Origin: Mesostigma viride
Lineage: Eukaryota > Streptophyta > Mesostigmatophyceae > Mesostigmatales > Mesostigmataceae
Direction of reading: 5' to 3'
DNA length: 64,000 nucleotides
Assembly: GCA_009746045.1 (NCBI GenBank)
Contig: RPFO01000022.1
Location: forward strand, 1,299,913-1,363,912
Within the stretch, counting starts at the first letter, position 1, and each line of letters starts with the position of its first letter. Position numbers and translations under genes: made by a program. The notes under the pieces were generated by a model. It worked only from the letters and a program-made list of their open reading frames with translations. It was not told the origin of the DNA and ran no database searches. Below, one piece after another: positions 30,031-42,000 of the stretch.

Positions 30031-33000
30031 CTAGCAGTAAAACATGAAGTTCTGCACAAAATCGTTCACTCTTGGCATGGCGAGCGCCGCCGCCGCCTGC
30101 GCGCGCTCGTTGGCCGCCCTCTCGGCCTCGCGCCGCTCCTCAGTGGTCCCTGTGACCACGCTCTCCGTGTCGTTGTAGCGGTCCTCGCGACTGAGGTAGT
30201 GGCGCGCGCGGAAGGCCGCCAGGTGCGCGTAGTATGCGGGAGGGGCCACCGAGACAGAGCGCGTGCAGCGCGAGTAGGTGTAGCACAGGTCGTTGGTCAG
30301 CTTCTGGATCTCGTCCGCGCCGAACTTGTTCTCGTCAAACAGCACGTAGTAGTGGGTCGGCTTGGACGTCCCCTGGTGGGGGAGCGGGGTGGGGTGGGGA
30401 AAGGAAGGCGGGAAGGCGGGAAGGCGGGAAGGCGGGCGGGCGGCGGGCGGGCGGGCGGGCGGGCGGGCGGGCGGGCGGCGGGCGGGCGGGCGGGCGGGCG
30501 GCGGGCGGGCGGCGGGCGGGCGGGCGGGCGGGCGGGCGGGCGGGCGGCGGGCGGGCGGGCGGGCGGCGGGCGGGCGGGCGGGCGGGCGGGCGGGCGGCGG
30601 GCGGCGGGCGGGCGGCGGGCGGGCGGGCGGGCGGGCGGGCGGGCGGGCGGGCGGGCGGGCGGCGGGCGGGCGGGCGGGCGGGCGGGCGGCGGGCGGGCGG
30701 GCGGGCGGGCGGGCGGGCGGGCGGGCGGGCGGGCGGGCGGGCGGCGGGCGGGCGGGCGGGCGGGCGGGCGGGCGGGCGGGCGGGCGGGCGGGCGGCGGGC
30801 GGGCGGGGCGGGCGGGCGGGCGGCGGCGGGCGGGCGGGCGGGCGGGCGGGCGGGCGGGCGGGCGGGCCGGCCGGCCGGCCGGCCGGCCGGCAGGCAGGGA
30901 AGAGGTGGGGTTGGATAGCTCAGGGAGGGCACGCAAGCAACACGGAAAACTCTAAAAATCCTCCTCCTAATTATCTAAAAAATTATGTGCGGCTGCTGTT
31001 TGATACTATTAACACTGCAAGGATTGCTTATTAGTAGTGGACAGACCACTACTCAAGTTTGTGGACGCGTGTGGACATGTGCACGTGCCACATGCTGCTT
31101 AAGTAGGGTGCGTGCGCATACCCGAATTGCCACGCATTCAGGGACAAGCCGAGGTGACTGTCAGTGCGAGCCTAGGTGCTCCCTTCCCCCATCAGCCACC
31201 TATGTTACTACTAGAACCGTGCACTTGACAAACCGGTAAGGGACAAAACATGTGTCCGTATAATAAGATTGCAAGCCTTGGCCGCTATGACGTCAGAGAG
31301 TGCATTCCCTCCCCCCCCCTACTCGCTCCTCCCGTCGCCCAAGTTTGACGGTGAGATATCAAGTGATTTGGGGACTACTTGTAGAAAAGATCGGCGCGTA
31401 GTTACCTGCAGCCTCACGTGGCTCATCATCCTGTTAAAGGCCAATAAGGGGCATCATGCAAACGTTACAAGTTTACCCACCTGTAGCCCCGCGTGGCTCA
31501 TCATGTAGAAGTCGTGCTCCTGCGGGTTGCAGACTTGCGTGTCCACCACAAAGCCTGGTCGGGTGGGGAGGCACCACACCACATCAAGCAACATGCAGGC
31601 GGGAAGTCGCGCGTGCAAGCAGCAAGCCAATTCAGGGCGCCAATGCTAGCAATGGAGGCTAAAAACAAGAACAAACTTCACTAAAAGATAAGAGCATGGA
31701 GAAGATCAATTGTCATCTTCTAATGCATGGAAATACTAGCATTCGAAGTCCGCCTGCCGTGAGTTCCCACCACCTTACCAAAGCACAAGTTTTCTATGAG
31801 CACACGCAGTTATACCAAGCACACGACAATGTCCAGGTACCCTGGCCCACTATAAAACGTTAATTTTAATTAACTCGTGATCACGAGTCTCCTTTTGATA
31901 TGGCTGGGACCATCTGACCTTGATGTGACCTATATGGCATCAAGCAAACCACCCCACATATTTCATGTCTATCATTCCAAGATAATATGCTGCTGCACAA
32001 AGGATGGCCGCACTCTAGCACGAAATAACCTGGCTGTCATCCATTACCAATACATACACAGACCTTGGCCACTCACGAACAGTGCTCCCTACGACAACAA
32101 ACAAAGAGCATGCATGCAGGGATTGAAAGTTGCTCTGCCCGAAGGCAGGATACGTTCGAAGTCGAGCCAAACTGGAAATCAGGGTGACGGCGCGATCATT
32201 GCCCAAAACCTGAGCAGGGCCCCAGCGTGCCCACTGGAGTGAGCCCTGCCGACTCCTCCAACGGAGCTCACATTGTTTTATACAGCGCCCCCCCGGCCTA
32301 GACCAGGGCAGGCACGGCCCCACACTTCCTCCTGCCAGTGTGAACTCCACTGAGCGGGGGGGAACTCCTCATGCAGCCAGCAGCCACACCCACCGCGGCA
32401 CTTTCCCCGCAAGAGCACGGTGCAGGCCCACGTATAGTGGTCCACCGACTTGAACTGGAGCCAGCGCCCGCGCTTCTCAGATGTTTGGAGTGAAACGCCC
32501 TGCAGGTAGTCGTACGTCGCCCCACCATGCCGCATGGAGTAGGGCGGAAACATCCCCCGCAGGCCCAGAACATCCGACGCCGCTCTTTTATCGAGCCAAC
32601 TCCATCATAGCCCGCCTCACAGCGCCCATGCCCATGAACCCAGCCGTGACGCCTGACCTGCGTTGGCCAAGTCAGCACAGCCCAACTCCTGCCTACCTAC
32701 CTGGCCTCACGTTGCCTGAGCGGTCGGCATCATTCGGGTTGAGCGGCAGGAAGCGCGTCTTGTGGCGCTTCTGCACCACGATGAAGGTGATGCGTGGGCA
32801 ATAGTCGTCCCCCATGCTCTTGCAAGCCTGCTCCGCCCAGCCACGAGGCAGGCATGGAAAACCGCGGGGGGGGGGGGGGGGGGGGGGGGGGTATTCGATT
32901 GGGGACCGCTTGTGCACTAAGAAAGCAAAGGACGGATTTACTTTGTTTTATTTGATCTGCTTTATTCCACACGATCGAGTGCAGATGGTGGGGCAAAATG

Positions 33001-36000
33001 ACAGGGGGAGCAAGACATCACGCTGCACTGTCAGGGGGAAGGCAGGGACCTTCAACTTCAAGACAGTTGCCGGCCATGCAATCATGAGCAAACGGTGTGT
33101 GGCCACTGTCAGGTTGACAAGAAGCACCTGCCCAGACTTTTGTGGTAATGCAAACAGGCAGGATAACAGACTGCATGCCCCACTGTGCCCGCTCACATTA
33201 ACAGACGCTGATGCCCCCGCCTCACTAACGCAATAGTGGGTGCAGGTGGCGGCACCTATGTGCACCTTGTGGGTGGCAGTGCCCAACTCCTCATGATATC
33301 GTGCCTCGATGTCTGAGACAACCTCGCCGATCCCGACACCGTCACGAACATCTCGCTGGCATGCAGCACCCACTTCACTTGTGGGCGGCAGCATCCACCC
33401 AGTCACCAGCACACTAATGATGACGGCCGCTCAAGACTTAAAGATGACGGATATTAATGAACCGCGGGGCACGTGGCAGAACATGATCACCTTCTGGATC
33501 GCCGACACCTCCTCATAAAGCACCGTATTGAACTGGCCCTCCGACACGCCATCGCGGTAGAACAGAATGCGGCTCGGCTTGAGGCCGCCAGTGCGCTGGT
33601 AAAACGACAGCAGGTGCTCGCTGACGGGTGGGGAGCCGGGAAGCGTGCACGTGGGGGCAAGGATAAGCTGGGAAAAGAAGGCAGGGTATCAGTGCCAGAG
33701 AGCATGAGGCAACAGGATCAAGCACCAACCTGTTTTAAATCATGACAGGTTTTCTTGCAAAGCTGTAGGGTAAAGTATGTGCGACAGGGTGTGGAGCCAA
33801 TGCGTGCCAAAAAACAGCGGAAAGCCGAAAGCGCAAGAAAGTAATGGCCGTTGCACGAAAATTAACCAGATGCTGAAGTAGAGAAATTGAGAGGCGACAA
33901 ACTGTAGTGGACAGGGCCCAGCCCACCAAGCAACAGCAAGCGATCTCCCGCGCCCACAGCCCCCCGCATGTCAGCCGTGCCTATGCACCATACAAAGTCG
34001 GCTATTTAACATTTTTGTAACTCTACCGTGTATATAGATGTAGTTCTAGATATACTTCTAATAGATACTTCTATAATAGTATACTAGTATAATTATACTA
34101 GTTAGTATATGATATATTTTACTAGTATATGATTCTGTGTTTATGCTTTTCGGCGTTTAGGGAGGCGGGGTTTCTTGCCTTGCAATGCTTTCGACCAGTG
34201 TGCTGTGCTCGTACGTGGACATCGAGCTCAGTAATTCGTAGTGGTGCGCATCGAATTTCCCTTTTATGGGTTCGATTTCGATGGCGGCGCACTTGAGAAC
34301 AGGAAACATTATTGGGGCACTGGGCAGCGATGGCGATTTGAACTCAGCTATTCTGTACTCTCTGATTGCGCTGGTAAATAGGTTGTGGTTGCCGGTTCTT
34401 CCGCTCTCGCATATAATGGAGAACGTGCTGGTAATGCGCGGCTGGATGATATTGTAGGTGCTCGTGATGTCGCGTAGGTATGGTGTTTGGAGGGGGTTGG
34501 GGGGTTGGGGGGGAGCATGGGGACGTGGATAATTCAGCGCAGGTTGTTCCCTCCGTCGTAAGACATCTGTTGATCGTATGTATCTAATGTGGCTGACAGG
34601 CTGCTACGTAGGTGCCGACTCCGAGAGTCCGAAGTCAGTCAGTCAGTCAGTTTATTCCCAAGCTGGTTATCCGACAGAGTTAGAGTGCGAGCTGACTCCG
34701 AGAGTCCGAGTGTTTTTCGTGCTGCTTTACCAGTCGGTTTCCGCAAGGGGTTCACAATTGGACACGTCGCAATGAATCCGCAGCCTTTTCTGAAAAGCAC
34801 GCACGTCTTCTTTCAGAAACAGCTGAGGGTCACTGCACGAAGTTTGGGTAATCTAGTGCACCAAATTGGCCAACGTGAGGTATGCCCGCGAACGTCAGAA
34901 GTTTCGGCAAGAGTGCACTCAGCACTGAATTTGTTGCCCAGCGTGAGGTATATCCGCGTATGTCAGAAGTTTGGGCAAGGAGTGCAATTTCAAATTAATT
35001 GTTGGAATTGTTGCCCAACGTGAGGTATGCCCGCGTATGTCAGAAGTTTGGACAAGAGCAGGGCAAGAGTGCAATTTGTTGCCCAGAGTGAGCCGTGAGG
35101 TATGCCCGCGTATGTCACAAGTTTGGGTAATAGCGCAATTTGACGTTAATTGTTGCCCAACGTGAGGTATGCCCGCGTATGTCAGAAGTTTGGGCAAGAG
35201 CAGGGCAAGAGTACAATTGGTTGCCCAGCGTACATGTACGTGAGCCGTGAGGTACGCCCGAAACTCCTACTTATGGACAACACCCGGTTGTTAGTTCCAA
35301 CACCTGTTTCTTAGTTGTGAACACCTGAAGGGTAATCAGAAATTGCAGACAAACTCGGGTTGCTTAATTGCTTGCTTGATTCACCACCCAAAACTCGCAA
35401 AGCGTCCGTAAGTGCACTCGAGCGTTACAAAAAAAAAATAATAAATCGCATGGCACACATGTAACGCTTTAAGGAATCTGTCGGCACAGATAGCACGACT
35501 TAAGGAAAAGGACACTTGTCAGCACGTCGAGGTACGACACACACGCCATTTCGTAACCGTTTCAACACGAATTTTCGTAACCGCCAAACGCGTGACACTT
35601 TTCATATCGTGTCACTCTTTTCACTCTTTTTTTTCCGACAACTTTGGGACCAGCGGGGGTTGACCAAGGCCGCGCCGACGCGAAAGATTCCAGAGGACAG
35701 CATCGGACACTAGTCCAACCAAGCAGCACGGACCGCTACGGCTGTCGCAGGAGATCCCAAAGGTTCGCGAGGACCGGGCTGCAGACCTAATAATTGCATT
35801 TGAGTATGGAATTATAATACTAGTATATGATATATAGACGTAATTCTCTATACTTATAATAGTATATAATTGTACTAGTACATGGTTCGAGGTTTGGTCG
35901 CTGCAAGGCCATGGCCACAAACCGTATCATGCCGCCGACCCTCCCCTGGTCGTCCCTGGTGAACATGTCCTTGATGACCTCGGTGCGGCCTGCTTGCGCG

Positions 36001-39000
36001 CGCACGGCGGCGCGGTACTTGGTGCAGGCCGGCCAGTCCATGGAGGCGACCACCTGTTGGCTCGTTCATTACGCACAGACAGCGCAGGTACGTGGGCGTA
36101 TCATGATCATGCATGCGCACTGACGTGGGTCAGACCATGGTTGGTACTTCCTGTTGGACGTCATACACACAGGGAGGATAGATGGCGCGCCACCATGTGG
36201 GAGCCTGGACATGAGTATCCATCACACAAGGAGCACGTGAGAAACGGCCCCTAGAGAGTGAAAAGGGTGGATTTCACTGAAGGAGAAGAACCCCCCCAGG
36301 CCACTACCACGAGGGATCACATGGCCACATGTAGCGCATGTAAGGCTGCACATTTGTCAGGATGTGGCATGCAAGGGGCTGCCCCCTGCCCCCCCAACGT
36401 TGAACAACAACCTCCAACGCTAATTCATATCACCATGTAAATATCGATGAAAGCATTACTTTTGAATCCTGTTTGCAGGGTATATCCAAGCGCCCATGCA
36501 CGCAAACCCACATCTCTAACCATGCACCACATCCCTCCTGTCACTTTATCCCTACCCATCCCATGCACTTCATCGTGCATTATCGCAAGGCAACAATATC
36601 CGTTTCGCTCTCTTGCGGCGAGCCAAGTCTCAACGTCCCGCGCCTCATTCCACGTGGCATCCCCATCCACGTCAGCCTTATTCTACAGTAGAATGATAAA
36701 ATAGTAATACAATAAACACATCATGTTGCAAGGCTATCGATGGCCATGGCACATTCAATCGCGTGCACGTACACCACCCAGAAACTGTGCACACGAGTGC
36801 ATCTTATGGCACTTACTTTGTTTGTCATGCGCTATACAATGCAATGAGCAGGGCCTCATTACAGGCCCGTGGCGCGTGGCAGCATATACCCGGTATCCCT
36901 TATACTACCAGTAAGCACTATACCAGGTCAGCACACCCCTAGCCAAGACACCCTAGTAATGGCCTATGACCCTCACAGTGATGATTAGCGAGGGAACGCA
37001 GCGGTCCATCTCTCATCGTGGTTCCAGCACAACACAAATCAGTCTGTCCAGCACAACACAAATCAGTCTGTCCAGCACAACACAAATCAGTCTACCACGT
37101 ACACGGTCACCGTTCCTGACTATAATGCTACTCACCGCAGCGAGAGATGGCACGCCGTGCTCGAGCCCTGTCGGGTGGGTCACGTCCGCCCCCATGACGA
37201 TGGTGGGCAGCTGGGCCAGATAGCAGGCGGTGGGAGGCAGGCGCGGGGGCACAGGCTGGGTGGATGAGAGGGAGCAGTTCTTGCCGCCCAACTTGACGTT
37301 GATCTGTGGTTGGGGGGGGTAGGTGGGGGGGTAGGGTAGTCGTGGGGTCAGGGGATCGGGATGGGGGCAGATGAGGCGGCGGCAAGAGCCCTGAAGGGGT
37401 TGGGAGTGGGAGATTTTTTTTTCCTCAAAGAGGGTAGCAGTATGCATATGGTGAAGAATTGAGACTTGGACCGCATGATGGGTGGGTCCAAGTCGGGAGA
37501 AGGGCAACAAGGACGGCATCAATAGATGGCCAAATGGGCTTCTGGGGGGGACGGCGGGCTGTTGGAAAGAGCCAGCCATGGGACAAGGCATTGCCCAATC
37601 CTTTTTCATACACTGGTACGCATGCTGGATGTGTGTGAATGAAATTAACTTATTTATTACCACGTAGACTGCGTCACTTGGGTACCAATAAACGTGTGTA
37701 TGAAATGAACCCGAGAAAAGGCAACAAATTACGGGGGAGAGAACCCCACCATAGCTACGGGTGCGTTGCCACAAACAGCAAATGAGGTTAGTTGGTTGCC
37801 TGGCCTGGTGTGTGTGCCTCAAGTGATGCAATTTTTTGTAGATATATGATTGATACCTTCTAATATGAATGATAGTGCAAATGCCGATAGTGAAGTACTC
37901 CCCACCTTAATGAGCGCAACATTAGAACAAAAGAATGTCGAGGTAGTAACATATTTGCCTACTTCAATCAATACCACACGGTTGCCCACCTTGAGCGCAA
38001 CATTGGCAAAATAAATACAAGGTGCAAGGACAAACAATAATTACACACTACCTGCTCTAGTCGTTATCATACCTTGAGCGCCACGTTGGCAAAGTACTGC
38101 TTGAGTGGGTTGCCTTCCTTGTCCGCATGCTTGGCGATCATGCACTGTGAGACCACGCCGAGCTCGCAGTCGCCGATCTTCTTGATGATCCCATACTCGG
38201 TGCAGTTCTCCGGCAGCAGCACGACCAGCAGTTGCAGCCGCTGGCCCTTCTTCCCGCCCGCCTCCATCGCACGCCGCGCGCTGTTGATGGCCTCGCGCAC
38301 ACCCACCTCCGTTCGGTACACGTCCTCGTGGACGATATCGATCACGGGTGCGCCCATGCGTATGCCGCACGCCGTCACGTTCTGTGCCAGGGACTGGAAG
38401 AAAAAGGAGACGAGGTCCCTTGGGAGACGGCTTGCGAGAGAGAGGCCCACCCAGTTGGTCAGCGTGGCGGGCTCCAGCACACGGCGGTCGGCCATGTTCC
38501 ACGAACCGGCGTCGGGCTTGAGCCTGCCGTTGCCGTAGTAGAGTTCAGGTGTGTCCAGTATGCGGCCTGTGGCCACCACCATCTCGTTTCCCACCTGTGG
38601 GTGGGGTCATTTATGAAGGAAGGTTGTGGTGGGGGCAGGGTGGACGCGGGAAGGACAGTTCTATCACAAGCGGCATGGCCCGGAGGTATTTGGCTGTTGC
38701 GGGCGTAATAAGGGCCAGGGACTTTTCCAGGGACTAAATTGATAAACCTTGACAAGTAACTGATATCGACTCAGGATACGGTGTCGGCATCGAGGTTCAA
38801 AACGGAGGCCAATCATTAGTCAACAGGATCCAACCAGCCATCGCCGTGCTCACGCAGCACCATCTTGCTCAGGTCGCCTGCCTGGGCTGCGATGGCGTGC
38901 ACCACGTACGCTCTTGTGAGCCCTTTTGATTAAGGAGGAACAGTGCGCCCTTTTGACTAAGGAGGCAAATAGATATAAGTTGAGGGGGCATAATGGCATA

Positions 39001-42000
39001 CTGATGAGGATGGTAAGAGGCAGCAAGGCGGATAGATGACAAAAGGCGCGATGAAGCCATGATGGTGGGTGGCGATATGGGCTTATGAATTAACAGACGA
39101 TGATTGACACACGTTGGATACAGAAAGTTTCCTTTACACGTATAGTGCAGTACTAGCTACTGTAGCTAGTAGTGCAGTACTAGCTAGCTACTAGTGCAGT
39201 ACTACTCTACACGCACAGTGCAGTACTAGCTAGTAGTGCAGTACTAGCTAGCTACTAGTGCAGTACTACTCTACACCAATAGTGCAGTACTAGCTAGTAG
39301 TGCAGTACTACTCTACACGCACAGTGCAGTACTAGCTAGTAGTGCAGTACTAGCTAGTAGTGCAGTACTACTCTACACCAATAGTGCAGTACTAGCTAGT
39401 GCAGTACTACTCTACACCAGTAGTGCAGTACTAGCTAGTGCAGTACTACTCTACACCAATAGTGCAGTACTAATCTACACCAATAGTGCAGTACTAATCT
39501 ACACCAATAGTGCAGTACTAATCTACACCAATAGTGCAGTACTAGCTAGCGCAGTCCCTTAGGTTAAACAAGGTCGGAAGCATAGTCCTCCGTACATAAT
39601 AAACAAATCCATGATAAAAGCTAATCCTTAATTAAAAAAGTTCATCACATGGTTCGACGCACTCTACTCTATTGACCAGTACCTTAGCACCCAAGCTATT
39701 GGCTTCATCTTGTGTGCACACAGTCACAGAGAAAAAAAAAAACACGGCGTGAAATGAGAAGGTCAAATCCCTGTCGTACCTTTCAGCATTGCCTCGCACA
39801 TACACTTCCTCTGTTGCGCACCAGCCGTCCTATGTGCTACCAGCACAAGGCCAGCTATCAGCGAGCTAGTGGCCGTGACGCCATCACCCTGCAAGCCAAC
39901 GGCCTCCCGAAAAGTTTAATCTATGGCTAAGTTTAAAAGAAGAAGTAAAAAAGAACAAACGAGACCAGCTACCCGGGGTCACTTCGGCGTGCACTCACCT
40001 GGCACTGGAACGTGTGCAGGGATCCGGGATCGTTGAAGTTGACCCTCACATATCTATAAATAGCCCATCCTCACCGCATGCTCACCTGGCACTGGAAAGC
40101 ACGCAAGTACTTGTCGTTGTTCAGGTCCAGCGCGCCCAAGGTCGTCTCGATCTGGTTAAACCTGTCGCCTGGGCGTACGCACGCGGCCTTGAGGATCTCC
40201 TGCACCTGCCTGCTGGTCAGCTTAGCGGCGCTCCGCTGGCCCGCCTTTACGGCCAGGAACTCCATGGGCACGCGCGTCTTCTTCTCGGGCTTGCCCACCA
40301 ACACGCACGGCAGCGATGGGTACTGCAGCTGCTTCCTGTACGTCTGCTGGAAGTAGGCAGCCACGGAGACGGTGCGCTTGCGGTCGCCCTCCTGCAGCTC
40401 AAACCTGGCGGGGGTCGGATCGGGGGGCAGGGGGGCGATTACTACAGATTAAAAAGTGAGCTGAGTCGGCCCATGGGTCCATCCCCGCCAAAACACTTGT
40501 CCATATTACTGGTCAGACTATATTATAAGACACGGCCAGCCATAAAGAGCATTTGGTCCACTGTACTGATCAAGGGACCATCAAGGCACAAACATCACCG
40601 TGCCCCCCCCCCCCCCCCCCCCCCGGCCCCCCCTGACCCCATTGTTTATAAGAACATCCCAGCCTGTGAAAAAACGCTTCATCCCGTGCAGGGGGAACCT
40701 GATCAGTGTGGTTACGTAGTGTTCAGAGAGCAGATACGGGGGGGATGCCAACCCAAGAGACATCAAGGAGGCCTGCCTATCAGCACATATATCAGCACAT
40801 ATGAGAACGCAGAAATGCTGCCCCGCTGGCCTCAGAGCGAGAAGATAACGAACGAGGCCAGATCGCCGCGCAAACGCCCACGTATCGCGCGCAAGCATCA
40901 GCACACACAAGGAGCGAGAGAGAACATCACTGGGTGCATGCTCACATTTCGCGTGCAGGTGGGTCCCTGGAGAGGCCGTTGACCTTGTAAGTGCGCCGGT
41001 GGCCCTGCGCGTTGGGGAACGTGCTCTCCACCACCAGCCCACGCAGCAGACGCCTGGCCTGCGCTTACAAAAGGGAAAACAAATCAAAGGGAGGAACTAC
41101 TGGTAAGAAAACCATGCCAACACAGCAAATGCCTCCCCTGCAACGGAATGCCCAGCTGAAAGTATAGGTAGAAGCAGGTTGCCATGATACCTAGGGGAAA
41201 ATCCGTGTGCCACGCAGGTCCCTCTATACCCCGATCCGATACATCCGGTCAAACATCACTTATTTATTTTATTTCTTTCTATACGAGTTTTGACACGTTG
41301 TACCATTCCAAAAGCGATGTCCATGCGTCGAGGCTAGTGACAGGGGGAGGGGCGGAAAAAGGAATCAGGGGGGGGCAAAAAACGCCCCGCCATACTGCTT
41401 TCCTCCGGTAAATTGACCTGGCTCACCGCGGGCGCAGTCGAAGGCATGCATGCCCTGCTGGACTGGCTCATCATGAGGCTGCTGTACGCGGTCACTATAA
41501 CGAGACTCACCGTGACGCGGTCACTATAACGAGACTCACCGTGACGCGGTCAAAGTCGCTCATCCCACGCTCCCGGCACACGCGCTCCAGGTCCTGCCCC
41601 GACCGCATCTTGAGCACCTGGGCCAGGTAGTCGGGCAGGGGGAGGGGGCGCACCATCGCCGTGGTCGACATGTCTGCCGATGGTGATGGCAGCGTTGGCG
41701 GTGTGGGTGTTGTTGGTGGTATTTGATTGCCATGCACGGCGGTGTTGGTGGTCAGTTGGCGAGACAGGGATAGGCGACAGGGTTGGCGCTTTGGTGGTGT
41801 TGGGTTGGTGGTGTTGGGTTGGCACATTGGGGTTGTTGGTGGGTTGTTGCGGTGCCGGTGACAACACGGTGGCCAGGGGACAGTGCGGCAATGGCCGTGG
41901 GTGCATTCTAGGTCTGGCACCACGGCTGCGCAACGGTGGCATCATTACAGTTGAGGATGCGGTCGGGCGATGACGCCACGGCGACATGATAACATGGCGA

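Noticed and set aside
30010-31034. Open frames of about 300 codons rich in Gly/Arg/Ala or Pro/Ala/Arg
   Set aside because: They arise from the GGGC array in an Argonaute intron; the real coding here is exon 15 on the minus strand.
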